The notes under the pieces are model-generated. The model had not been told where the DNA came from and searched no databases. It worked only from the letters and a program-made list of their open reading frames with translations. 51,292 bases of DNA from Bacillota bacterium (GTDB lineage: Bacteria; Bacillota; Clostridia; Acetivibrionales; DTU013). The stretch is from the NCBI GenBank assembly GCA_023435305.1, contig JAEYRV010000061.1, positions 1 to 51,292 on the forward strand, written 5' to 3'. Each line of letters begins with the position of its first letter. Within the stretch, counting starts at the first letter, position 1. This document shows positions 15,456-25,700 of this stretch, one piece after another. The translations under genes were made by a program, and so were the position numbers.

Positions 15456-17967
15456 ACTGCATCACAAAGGCTGCACCGATACCTGTCTCAGAATTTTCCG
15501 CCCATATCCTGCCCTTCATTTCAGTCATATAGTTGGCGCAGCTGTGAAGTCCGAATCCATGCCCGGTAGTCTTTGTAGTGAAGCCGTAGGCAAAAATGCT
15601 TTCAAGCTTTCCAGCCTCTATGCCTGGTCCTGTATCGCTGATGCGGATATAGACATTTTCATTATCGTTTGTCACCTCGATAGTCAGTACTTTTTCAGGA
15701 GTATGCCCATGCTGCATTGATTCTACAGCATTCTTGATTATATTGATGAGAATGTGGAGCAGTTTGGTCTTCTGGGCCATGGCCTTGACCTGTCTGTCAT
15801 ATTTTCTGACGACCTGTACTCCGTTATGTTCAATTATATTGTGATTCATTTTCAGCGCGTCTTCCAAAGCGGGAATGATGTCCATCAGCTCCAGATTCGA
15901 TCTGATACCTTCAAAGCTCTGCTGAGTATTGATTATATCCTCGATGAGCCCGGTCTTGTCCAGCATTCTGGCGGCATATTCCTTCAGCCTGCTCTGCAGC
16001 AGCTTGAATGACTCTCCCAGGGTAAGATAATACTGCATCAGAAGCTTGCCTTTGGGATCGCTGCTGATAAATTCATCCAAATGCTCGAACTTGCCATCCA
16101 GCATATTGTTGGCTCTTTTCAGATCATATACACAGCTGCCCTTTATATAGCCTTCAAGCGCCTGATAAGTAACATTGATGCTGTTCATTATGTTCGCTAT
16201 ATTGTGCAGTATCGCCGTTGTGTCCGACATACCCTTTTTATGGGCCTTATCCATCAGCTTTCTATAGCTCCGGTCCAGCTTTTCAAACAGTATGGTGCTG
16301 TTGAGGGCAATACTGATCAAAATACTGAGGTTACGGATGATCCTTACATCCTTTATGCTGGTCTCAAATACACAAAAGCCCAGAAATTGATCGCCCTGAT
16401 GCAACAGGTGCGTCATAAGGAAATGTGGGAAATCATCATCAAATCTGATATCCTCCAGACACTGAGGACCACATTTATTATATGACTGCTGATCTGAAAC
16501 ACGCCTGCCGTCCCTGAATATGAACTCGGGATAATAATCGTCAGGGAGGCCTGTGCCCTCTCTGTCATTGAACAGATAGAGCCAGCAGCTGTCTATGCCC
16601 AGAATGGGCAGGTTTGTTTCCAGTGTTTTCAGCAGGCTTTCCACACTGAAGTTGGTCAACAGTATCTTCCCGGACTCTCTTAGGGCATGCTTCTGCTTGC
16701 TGTATTCCACATCCTTGCGGAACCACGCATTAGAGAGCCTGTTTTGGAGAATCACCTGCATCTGGTAGAACATATTGTCGGCCCATACCGGTTTTTCCAT
16801 AGAAGTGCCTGCATATTCCAGGAAATAAGGCATCAGCTGTTTCCTGAAAACAATGGCTATGTTCTTGAATTCCCTGAATTCATCATAAAACTGTACCTTT
16901 CTGAGCATCATTTCGAATTTCATAAGAAATGCGCTATGCTCACCCTTGTAAAAAGCCTCTCTGAACGATTCCATCAATACGCTGGCCTCAGCTGCATCAA
17001 ATGGTGTCAGCTCCGCAATGCTGTCAGTGATCCCTCTGAGCATGTCTTTATCAAGTTCTTCAAACCTGATCACGGATTTAGTCAGGTCACCTGCCTCCAT
17101 AGAAATTGCCGATTGGGGAACACATCCGCAGGAACTGCGGTAGATCAGCTTCCCCGGAACTACTGTTTCTAACGGCGCCTCTCCTTTGGTCAGCAGCGAA
17201 TTCATTACTTCGCAGGCATGGAACCCAAGCTCCTTCCATGGGAAGTATACCGTTGTAAAGGCCGGCATTGAAAACCTGCCGGTCTCACCGTCCTCGTAGC
17301 TTGTCACTGCTATGTCGTCAGGGACCCTGATGCCCCTGCGCTGCAGAGAACTGACTATCTGAAAGGTCTCCTCATTATAAAGCGAAACTATTGCTTCCGG
17401 GTACAGTTTTCTCTCATCGAGAAGGATCTCCACGGCTCTCCTGCCTCTTTCGCTCTGGTCAAGGCCTGACAGCTCCTCATGACTGACAAAAAAATTGGGA
17501 TCGTATATACCATGGCTGCTCATGACACTAAAAAACACATCGGTTCTGTCATCAGGCCTGCTGGGTGCAATAAAAGCTATCTTCCTCATGCCGTGAACAT
17601 TTATAAGGTGCTCCATTATCTGAACGACATAGCTCCGGCCTGCAAAATAAACACCGGATATGTTTGGGATATGGACACCGACACTGACCATCGGTATGCC
17701 CTTTATGTTTTCATAAAACTCCATGTTGTAGGCGGTGCGGTCCCATCCCAGAAATATCAGCCCGTCGAGCCTGAACTGCCGGATCAGCCGGATATAGACA
17801 CTCTCATGGTATGGGTTCGATGTGGTTTCCTGACAGTGGAAATGGCTGAAACGTATGATATCCATGTTGTGCTGACATGCAGAATCAAGTATGCCCTTTG
17901 TCAGCAAATTGTGATACTCGTCATAGGAATCCTCATCAACAAAACCTATTCTGTATTTCTGCTCCAT
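15433..17967 (-). CDS. Soluble sensor histidine kinase with LacI/periplasmic-binding-like sensor domain (second kinase)
   Basis: Protein of 844 residues with no signal peptide or transmembrane segment. Residues 1-290 read as a type I periplasmic-binding/LacI-type ligand domain (YRIGFVDEDSYDEYHN, LDGLIFLGWDR, VPDDIAVTSYEDGE, FPWKELGFHACEVM) ending at a Cys motif SSCGCVP, with no helix-turn-helix. A helical region and a GAF-like region follow. The transmitter begins at the probable phosphoacceptor in LHNIANIMNSINVTYQ (about residue 590). The ATPase has an N box (NIIKNAVESM), DTGPGI and GFTTKTTGHGFGLH. The inferred role is to sense a cytosolic small ligand and phosphorylate the receiver-GGDEF protein encoded upstream. 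Start: the ATG at 17967 has GGGGG 8 bases upstream, preferred over an ATG at 17982. It lies 18 bases after its paralogue. Confidence 0.85.
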   Translation of the reverse strand: MEQKYRIGFVDEDSYDEYHNLLTKGILDSACQHNMDIIRFSHFHCQETTSNPYHESVYIRLIRQFRLDGLIFLGWDRTAYNMEFYENIKGIPMVSVGVHIPNISGVYFAGRSYVVQIMEHLINVHGMRKIAFIAPSRPDDRTDVFFSVMSSHGIYDPNFFVSHEELSGLDQSERGRRAVEILLDERKLYPEAIVSLYNEETFQIVSSLQRRGIRVPDDIAVTSYEDGETGRFSMPAFTTVYFPWKELGFHACEVMNSLLTKGEAPLETVVPGKLIYRSSCGCVPQSAISMEAGDLTKSVIRFEELDKDMLRGITDSIAELTPFDAAEASVLMESFREAFYKGEHSAFLMKFEMMLRKVQFYDEFREFKNIAIVFRKQLMPYFLEYAGTSMEKPVWADNMFYQMQVILQNRLSNAWFRKDVEYSKQKHALRESGKILLTNFSVESLLKTLETNLPILGIDSCWLYLFNDREGTGLPDDYYPEFIFRDGRRVSDQQSYNKCGPQCLEDIRFDDDFPHFLMTHLLHQGDQFLGFCVFETSIKDVRIIRNLSILISIALNSTILFEKLDRSYRKLMDKAHKKGMSDTTAILHNIANIMNSINVTYQALEGYIKGSCVYDLKRANNMLDGKFEHLDEFISSDPKGKLLMQYYLTLGESFKLLQSRLKEYAARMLDKTGLIEDIINTQQSFEGIRSNLELMDIIPALEDALKMNHNIIEHNGVQVVRKYDRQVKAMAQKTKLLHILINIIKNAVESMQHGHTPEKVLTIEVTNDNENVYIRISDTGPGIEAGKLESIFAYGFTTKTTGHGFGLHSCANYMTEMKGRIWAENSETGIGAAFVMQFRSQPSP

Positions 17968-17985
17968 AATAATGTCCCCCATCCC

Positions 17986-20550
17986 CTATGAAAACCTGAG
18001 AATAAAGGATGCCCCCTTCTCCCGCCCATCGCTTTGGGCCTGGATCGTTCCGCCCATGTCCTCCATATATCTGCTGCAGCTGTACAGCCCGTAGCCGGAC
18101 CGGCCTTCCTTGGTGGAAAACCCATATTCAAATATTCTGTCGAGATTGCTTTGAGGGATGCCTCTGCCATTATCAGTTATCTTCAGATACTTTCCGGAAT
18201 CGTCCGTATATGTTTTTATTGATATCCTTTTATCACCGGAAGAAGAACTGCTCATTGCATCTCTGGCATTGGAAATTATATTGAAAATGATAAAGAACAG
18301 CTTCGCCCTGTGGACCAGAGCCCTGAATCCGGGCTCATACTCCCTGTCCACCGTGATCGACTGTCTTTCAAAGGTATCCTTGTTCAGTTTGAGAGCATCC
18401 TCTATAATGGGTTCCAATAAAAGCTCCTCGAGCTTCACATCGATCCCTGCATAGCTTTGCTGTGCCGCAACGGCATCATTGATTGTAGTGATTTTCGACC
18501 TGAGCCTTTTCATATTCTGAACAAGCTGCTGCTGCAGCTTTTCCGCAGCATTGCCAAGCCTCATATAAAACTGCATGAGCTTTTTGCCTCTGGTATCACG
18601 GATGATGAATTCCTCTAGCCGGTTTATGTTATCTCCGAGAAGGCCCCCGGCCATGACGATATCGTCGAACAGCTGCGCTCCGGCGCTCTCCTCCATCAGA
18701 TGAAGTGATACATTCATGCTGTTCAGGGTATTTCCTATGCTGTGTAGTATATTAGCTGCAATATCAGCCATTCCTTCCTTTTGTGCATGTTCGACCAGTT
18801 TCCTGTAAGCCTGGTCCAGCCTTTTCAGCAGCACGATCCCATGCAGCGCGGTACTGATATTGGTTGAAAGTGTCTGATAAAAAATCTCATCAAGCGGCCC
18901 CGTCCCAGGGCTGAATAGCGCAAAGCCCATTATTTCATCTGTGACATGGAGCAAATAGGCCAGCGAAACCTGTTCGATCCCATCGGAACGGATCATGGCC
19001 AGCTGATTTTTCAGGCTGTCCGCTTTACCGGAGGTCTCTTCCATTCTGCCGTTCACATATTTGAAAAGGAGAACACTGTGGTCAAAAAGATTCTCCTCCA
19101 CATCGGATCCGGTAAAGATCGAGTTTGATATGAATATACAGCAACCTCTGATATTAAGCATTTTTATACTGTCTTTAAGCGAGTCTATAAGATGCTGCAG
19201 TGAGAAATTCAGGAAGAGCCTCTGATTCAATATCTGCAGGCCCTGATCGCTCATCCTTGACTTGAGAACCTCAACTCCATGCATGCATGCCGCCTTTTCA
19301 CTGACAAGCGCCTGCAGCTGCATGAACAGGCTGCCAGCCCACAGCATCGTTTCGGTATCCGAAAGCAGATACGGGTATAAGAGATTCCTTATATCGGTGG
19401 CCAGTTCATTTATCCTGGGCTGTTCCCTTATATTCCTGAGTTGTTTTTCAGCTTCCCTGAGAAAGATCATATCGTCCTTCTTCTTATATGCAAGAAGGAA
19501 TGAATCAATAATATTCTCAAAACGTACACCGCTTCCATTGTACATGGTGTAAAGGGTACGTACTATTTTGTCTGCCTCCTGCGGAGTCATACTCCCGATC
19601 CCGTGAACCAGAGGGCCGTCGCGCCAAGGTTCCGCAGGCCTTACATAATACGGAAGACAGCCGCAGGATTCTCTGCATATTATCCTGCCGTAGCCTGACA
19701 ATTCCGTCTCCATAGGTATGCTGCCCTCCGTCACAAGCTTCATCAGCTTCATGCAGCCTTCAAAGCCAAGCTCCTTCCATGGAAAGTAAACGGTAGTGTA
19801 TCCCGGATAGGAGTACTTTGCAAAGTCGCCCTCCTCATAACTGACAACGGCTATATCTGTCGGTACATTGATATTTCTTGTGCTCAGCTCATTGATGATA
19901 AATCCCGTATCAATGTAGTTCAATGATATAACAGCCTGGACATCAAGCATCCTCTCATCGAGCAGGACCTCCACAGCTCTGCTGCTTCTCTCCCTGTACT
20001 GTTCAATGCCCGAAGGCAGCACGTCGTTTCCGACATAAAGCTGCGGGTCATATATGCCGTATTCACGCATTACACTTTCATAGGCATCCCTTCTGTTATC
20101 CTCTCTGTAATGCTCGATATAGGCTATTCTTGTTAAATTGTGTACCTCGATGAGGTGTCGGGTCATTTTTGCAATGAACTCGTCCCCTGTGAAATAAACC
20201 GAAGGGATATCTTCGAATATCGTGCCAAGACTCAGTAATGGAATCGAGCCGAAACGCCTCATGAAATCGTCATGATTGTACATAGCTCCGGCCTGGGTCC
20301 AACCGATGAAGAGCAATCCGTCAAGATCGTACTGCTGTATGTGGTCAAGTACCATATCCACCTGGTGGGTGAATTTGTAGGCTATATGTGAGGAATAGTA
20401 GCTGAACCTGATGATATCAACGTCCAGTTCCTGTGCGGCCTCCGATATACCCTCCAGAATCAGATTGTGATAATCATTGCCCATGTTTTCATCAAGAAAG
20501 CCAATGGTATATCTTCTTTTGGGCGAAACAGAACCGATGCTGTCATCCAT
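17986..20550 (-). CDS. Soluble sensor histidine kinase with LacI/periplasmic-binding-like sensor domain (first kinase)
   Basis: Protein of 854 residues, paralogous over its whole length to the next gene. The sensor domain covers about residues 15-310 (YTIGFLDENMGNDYHN, LDGLLFIGWTQ, VPTDIAVVSYEEGD, FPWKELGFEGCMKL) and ends at ESCGCLP. A GAF-like middle follows, then the transmitter with the probable phosphoacceptor in ILHSIGNTLNSMN (about residue 600), an N box (NIISNARDAM), DNGRGI and GFSTKEGRSGYGLY. All ATP-binding motifs are intact. No membrane segments, so the sensed ligand should be cytoplasmic. Start: the ATG at 20550 has AGGAGA 5 bases upstream and begins just past the stop codon of the receiver-GGDEF gene (20552-20554), implying coupled translation; an ATG at 20574 lacks a site. 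The two kinases differ most in the ligand domain, so they may sense different ligands or form heterodimers. Confidence 0.86.
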   Translation of the reverse strand: MDDSIGSVSPKRRYTIGFLDENMGNDYHNLILEGISEAAQELDVDIIRFSYYSSHIAYKFTHQVDMVLDHIQQYDLDGLLFIGWTQAGAMYNHDDFMRRFGSIPLLSLGTIFEDIPSVYFTGDEFIAKMTRHLIEVHNLTRIAYIEHYREDNRRDAYESVMREYGIYDPQLYVGNDVLPSGIEQYRERSSRAVEVLLDERMLDVQAVISLNYIDTGFIINELSTRNINVPTDIAVVSYEEGDFAKYSYPGYTTVYFPWKELGFEGCMKLMKLVTEGSIPMETELSGYGRIICRESCGCLPYYVRPAEPWRDGPLVHGIGSMTPQEADKIVRTLYTMYNGSGVRFENIIDSFLLAYKKKDDMIFLREAEKQLRNIREQPRINELATDIRNLLYPYLLSDTETMLWAGSLFMQLQALVSEKAACMHGVEVLKSRMSDQGLQILNQRLFLNFSLQHLIDSLKDSIKMLNIRGCCIFISNSIFTGSDVEENLFDHSVLLFKYVNGRMEETSGKADSLKNQLAMIRSDGIEQVSLAYLLHVTDEIMGFALFSPGTGPLDEIFYQTLSTNISTALHGIVLLKRLDQAYRKLVEHAQKEGMADIAANILHSIGNTLNSMNVSLHLMEESAGAQLFDDIVMAGGLLGDNINRLEEFIIRDTRGKKLMQFYMRLGNAAEKLQQQLVQNMKRLRSKITTINDAVAAQQSYAGIDVKLEELLLEPIIEDALKLNKDTFERQSITVDREYEPGFRALVHRAKLFFIIFNIISNARDAMSSSSSGDKRISIKTYTDDSGKYLKITDNGRGIPQSNLDRIFEYGFSTKEGRSGYGLYSCSRYMEDMGGTIQAQSDGREKGASFILRFS

Positions 20551-20551
20551 A

Positions 20552-22510
20552 CTATTCTCCTGCTGTAAGATCATTCAGATACTGTTCGATAGGTTTGGGC
20601 GCATTGAAATGGTACCCCTGCAGTATACACTCTCTCGAGTCCAGGATATGCTTTTGCTCCTCAGTTTCAATACCGCTTATGATCACATCCAGATCCCATG
20701 TTTCGATTATATCCATAAGAGCCATCAGGAACTTCTTGTTCTTTATATCCGTGGTGATATTTTTTACATATCCCTTGTTCAGCTTGATCATCGTATCCTT
20801 TGGGACCTGCTGCAGGAATACGAAAGCCGGATAATCGCTGTCAAAGCCATTGAGGGCGAACTGGACCCCGAAATCATTAAGCTCCCGTATTATTGCCAAA
20901 GCGCCTGGTGTAGTCTGGAATGAGAACTTGTCCTCCAGATTGATCTTCAGAAATGCAGGATCTATGCCAGTGTCATTGACCGCTGATTTTATGGTGTCAA
21001 CAAAGCTGGGATGGTAAAACTCCCTGGCTGTGCAGCTGACCATTACAAAAAGCTTGTCATGGCCCGCTTCGTGTATCCTTTTAAGGTGTTCCAGTGATTT
21101 TCTCAGAATATAGGCGCCCAACACAATGATCTGGTCGGATTTCTGTGCTATATGCAGGAACCGCACGGGCTCGAGCTCGCCATATTCAGGATGTATCCAC
21201 CGGACCAGCGCCTGCATGCCGATGATCTCATCCTTGGTATTGACAAGGCTTTGCAGGTATACATCTATCTGCTGCCTGCAGATAGCTTTTTTCAATTCTC
21301 TCTCTATCTTGATTTCATTGATATAGGAATCAGATTCCGACAGTTCATGGAACTTATATATACTGTGTACCTTTTTCGCCTCATACAGCGCTACATCTGC
21401 ATATTTGAGAAGGGTATTGATGGAAATGTCGTTCCCATTGTATGTGCTGATCCCGATACAGCAGGAAATATCGATTTCATGGTTGGAGATAATATAAGGC
21501 TCCTTGATCGCGTCAATAAGCGACTGTGCAATTATTCCGACAGCATTTCTGTCGGTCTCATACAGCGCTGCAGTGAATTCATCTCCTCCGAGCCTGAATA
21601 TAGCTTTGACACTGCCGTTATCGCTTACATAATCCGGGATATCGATGGCATACTTGTCCAGTACGTTGCTTATCCTTTCAGCTACCTTGATAAGCAGCTG
21701 ATCTCCAGTATCGTGGCCGAAAATATCGTTTACGCTTTTAAAATCATCCAGGTCAAGATAAAAAAGCGAAAACGAACTGCAGCAGCCGGACTCTCCCTTT
21801 ATCAGTGAATTGACCGAGGTGTAGAAGGACCGTCTGTTGAGCAGCTCTGTCAACGAATCGTAATGTGCACTGTGAGCCAACAGCTTCTCCTTATCCTTGC
21901 GGAGCGCTATTTCATCCCTTAGCTTGTGAACGGTGACCGTGAGCTCATTCGTTCTTTTATCCACTTCTTTCTCAAGGTCTCCTATATGCCTTCTCACCTG
22001 CATCTTCAGGCTCCACTTCGTGGTCATTGCAAGCGCTATCTGTTTTAACGAGACATTGTCGAAGGGCTTTCTTATAAACAGGAGGTTATCCTTTTGTCCG
22101 AGCTTTGCTATGATCTGATCCCATGAATAATCCGAATAAGCGGTGCAGATCACAACGCCGGCATCAGGATCGATTTTCCATATTCCTTCTATAGTTTCTA
22201 TACCATCCATGCCCGGCGGCATCCTGACATCCATGAATACCAGCGAATAGGGCTCGCCGGCTTCCTTTGCCGCCCTTACCATTTCAATGGCTTCATTCCC
22301 CTGATAAGCGTCATCTATAACATATTGTATGTCCGAAGCAGTCTTGTTTACCGTGGTTTGAGAGCTCTCCCCGAAAAGCTCCTCCTTCAGGAGCTTTGTT
22401 TCTTGATAATCCTCCATAAATCCGGAAGAAGCCTCAAGGATATACTTGATATCATCATGTATATCTTTGTTGTCGTCTGCTATGAGGATCCTTTTATTTT
22501 CTATCTCCAT
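20552..22510 (-). CDS. Response regulator with GGDEF domain and degenerate EAL domain
   Basis: Protein of 652 residues: a receiver (residues 1-170) with DD near the N-terminus, phosphoacceptor Asp in LVFMDVRMPPGMDG and Lys in IRKPFD; a coiled linker; a GGDEF domain with intact RLGGDEF (about 315); and an EAL domain (about 400-650). The receiver carries an unusual insertion of about 40 residues after the first helix. In the EAL domain the usual EAL reads MQALVRW, the Asn of the VNxS motif is replaced (FVMVSCTAREF), DDFGTGYS is NGFDSDYP, and EGVET is SGIETEE. Most metal-binding residues are missing, so phosphodiesterase activity is unlikely. The inferred output is phosphorylation-controlled cyclic di-GMP synthesis, with the EAL part as a binding or docking module. 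It heads the operon with the two kinases and has AGAGG 6 bases before its ATG. Confidence 0.9.
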   Translation of the reverse strand: MEIENKRILIADDNKDIHDDIKYILEASSGFMEDYQETKLLKEELFGESSQTTVNKTASDIQYVIDDAYQGNEAIEMVRAAKEAGEPYSLVFMDVRMPPGMDGIETIEGIWKIDPDAGVVICTAYSDYSWDQIIAKLGQKDNLLFIRKPFDNVSLKQIALAMTTKWSLKMQVRRHIGDLEKEVDKRTNELTVTVHKLRDEIALRKDKEKLLAHSAHYDSLTELLNRRSFYTSVNSLIKGESGCCSSFSLFYLDLDDFKSVNDIFGHDTGDQLLIKVAERISNVLDKYAIDIPDYVSDNGSVKAIFRLGGDEFTAALYETDRNAVGIIAQSLIDAIKEPYIISNHEIDISCCIGISTYNGNDISINTLLKYADVALYEAKKVHSIYKFHELSESDSYINEIKIERELKKAICRQQIDVYLQSLVNTKDEIIGMQALVRWIHPEYGELEPVRFLHIAQKSDQIIVLGAYILRKSLEHLKRIHEAGHDKLFVMVSCTAREFYHPSFVDTIKSAVNDTGIDPAFLKINLEDKFSFQTTPGALAIIRELNDFGVQFALNGFDSDYPAFVFLQQVPKDTMIKLNKGYVKNITTDIKNKKFLMALMDIIETWDLDVIISGIETEEQKHILDSRECILQGYHFNAPKPIEQYLNDLTAGE

Positions 22511-22578
22511 CCTGAACCTCTCTTGTGGATATTCCGCATGCTTATCATTGGAGTACTCAGCTAAGTATGCTTATATCA

Positions 22579-22607
22579 ATTATATAATTTTTTGACATGT
22601 TTTTCAA
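22579..22607 (-). promoter_or_regulatory. Sigma-A promoter of the receiver-GGDEF / kinase operon
   Basis: On the minus strand TTGAAA (22607-22602) and a perfect TATAAT (22584-22579) are separated by 17 bp, about 70 bases upstream of the start at 22510. Confidence 0.75.
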
Positions 22608-22675
22608 TCACCCCGGCAAACCTGAACTTTTGTAATAATTTGAGGCCCGCCATCTAAGACTGCCGGATCGCATGC

Positions 22676-22702
22676 CCATCCCCCGCCGTCCATCCCCCGC
22701 CG
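22676..22702. repeat. Duplicated 14-bp GC-rich unit
   Basis: CCATCCCCCGCCG occurs twice with a 14-bp period in the region between the divergent GGDEF gene and PFOR. Apart from the two promoters, nothing else is recognised there. Confidence 0.6.
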
Positions 22703-22782
22703 ACAAGCTGATACATGATTGGACAATATTTATGAAATAATACAACAATAATGCCTAGTTTAATATAAAGGAGTGCTTCTTG

Positions 22783-25700
22783 ATGAAAATGTCAACAATG
22801 GACGGCAATCAGGCTGCGGCTTACGCCTCATATGCATTTACCGAGGTCGCCGCTATATTTCCGATAACGCCGTCATCACCCATGGCGGAATATGCAGACG
22901 AGTGGGCATCCCATGGGAAACAGAATATATTCGGCCAGATAGTAAATGTTGTAGAAATGCAGTCCGAAGCAGGCGCTGCAGGTGCGATGCATGGATCTTT
23001 GCAGGCAGGCGCCCTGACGACCACATATACGGCGTCACAAGGCTTGCTGCTAATGGTACCAAATCTGTATAAAATGGCGGGCGAGCTGCTTCCGGGCGTA
23101 CTGCACGTTTCCGCCCGCGCACTTGCAGCCCATGCCCTTTCCATATTCGGCGACCATCAGGACGTAATGGCCTGCAGGCAGACAGGCGCTGCCATGCTGG
23201 CTTCGGCTAATGTCCAGGAGGTCATGGACCTGGGATGTGCGGCGCATCTGGCCGCGATCAAATCCAGGATCCCCTTCATCCACTTTTTTGACGGTTTCAG
23301 AACCTCCCACGAGGTCCAGAAAATAAGCACGATAGAGTATTCCGATCTGGCCGGGCTTGTAGATATGCAGGCTATAAAGGATTTCAGGAACAGGGCTCTC
23401 AATCCTGAGCATCCCGTTGCAAGAGGCACTGCCCAGAACCCGGATGTGTATTTCCAGGGAAGGGAGGCTTCCAATAAGTTCTACGACCAGGTACCGGCGA
23501 TCGTCGAGGACTGCCTGAAGGATATTGAGCAGATAACCGGCAGAAGCTACCACCTGTTTGATTATTATGGAGCGCCTGATGCAGAATATGTAATAATCGC
23601 CATGGGCTCGGTATGTGACACCATCAACGAAACTGTGGACTATCTGAACTCAAGGGGCAAGAAGACAGGCTCCGTCAGAGTCAGGCTCTACAGACCGTTC
23701 TCTGAAAAACACCTTCTGGATGCAATCCCTAAATCAGCAAAAAAAATCGCAGTGCTCGACCGCACAAAGGAGCCTGGCGCTCCCGGCGAACCGCTTTATC
23801 TGGATGTCTGCAAGGCGTTTTACAGCGTCTCCGGTCAGAAGCCCCTGATCGTTGGCGGAAGGTACGGTCTTGGCTCCAAGGACACACGCCCCTCGCAGAT
23901 AGCTGCTGTATTTGACAACCTCATGTCCAATGCTCCAAAGGACCGGTTCACCATAGGTATAGTCGACGATATCACATATACCTCTCTTCCGGAGGGAGAT
24001 ATTATTGAAACCACACCTGCAGGCACCATCAGCTGCAAGTTCTGGGGCCTTGGGTCGGACGGCACTGTGGGCGCCAATAAATCGGCGATAAAAATAATAG
24101 GAGATAATACTGAGCTTTTCGCACAGGCATATTTTTCGTACGACAGCAAAAAATCAGGCGGCACGACAGTTTCACATCTCAGGTTCGGTCCGAATCCCAT
24201 CAGGAGCCCTTACCTTGTCTATAATTCGGACTATGTCGCCTGCCACAATAAATCATTCCTGTACAACTATGATATACTGAAGGGTCTGAAAAAGAAGGGA
24301 GTATTCGTGCTGAACTGTCCGTGGAGCGCAGATGAGCTTGAAAACAATCTCCCTGCAAAGCTGAAAAGATATATTGCCAAAAACGAAATCAGCTTCTACA
24401 CCATAGACGCAGTCAAAATCGCAGGAGAGATCGGCCTTGGCAACAGGATCAATATGATCATGCAGACCGTTTTCTTCAAGCTTGCAAACATCATCCCGGT
24501 GGAGGATGCGATAAAATACCTGAAGGCTTCCATTGAGAAGGCCTATGGCAAAAAGGGAAAGAAAATAGTCGATATGAACAACCAGGCGGTGGACCACTCC
24601 ATTGAAGCGCTTCACAAGGTGAATGTGCCTGATGGTTGGGCCGATGCTCCCGACGAAAGCAAGGAGCCTGAAACGCTGCCCGATTTCATTCACAAGGTAC
24701 AAAGGCCGATGGCCCGACATGAAGGCGATGAGCTGCCGGTCAGCGCTTTCAACGGCATCGAGGACGGAACACACCCGTTGGGAACCACGGCTTACGAGAA
24801 ACGCGGCATAGCAATAATGCTTCCCCAATGGCAGCCTGACAACTGCATACAGTGCGGCAGGTGCTCATATGTATGTCCGCATGCAACAATACGGCTGTTC
24901 CTGCTGGATGAGCAGGAGGCTGCTAAAGCGCCGGAAAACTATACAACCTTGAAGGCAGCCGGAAAAGGGCTGGAAAATATACGTTTCCGTGTACAGGTCA
25001 GTCCGCTGGACTGTACAGGCTGCGGCAACTGCGCTGATGTCTGTCCTACAGCCGAGAAAGCGTTGGTAATGGTACCGGCAGAAGAAGAAACAACAAGGCA
25101 GGATGGCAATTGGGAGTTTTCTCTATCGCTGGCACCTAAAGAAAATGTCATGGACAAGAAAACATTGAAAGGAAGCCAATTCGTGCAGCCTCTTCTGGAG
25201 TACAATGGCGCCTGCCCCGGCTGCGGCGAAACTCCATATGTCAGGCTCGTCACCCAATTGTTCGGAGACCGCATGATGATAGCCAATGCAACAGGCTGCT
25301 CCTCTATCTGGAGCGCCAGCTCTCCGTCCATCTCATACACAATTAATTCAAAGGGCAAGGGACCGGCATGGGCCAATTCTTTGTTCGAAGATAATGCCGA
25401 ATTCGGGTTTGGCATGTACCTTGGAGTCAATCAGATAAGAGAGCATATTGCAGACCTGATGCGGCGAAGCATGGAGCAGGAGCTGCCGGATGCGGTCAAG
25501 CAGGCTTTTATTGCATGGCTTGAATCCAAGGATGACGGTGAGGCCTCCAAGGCTGCATCAGAAAACGTGGTAAAGGTTTTGTCCGAGGCAGGTATAAACG
25601 GAAATCAACTGTTGGAAGACATAATGAGTAAAAAAGATTACCTGGTCAAGAAGTCTTTCTGGATAATAGGAGGAGACGGCTGGGCATATGATATCGGCTA

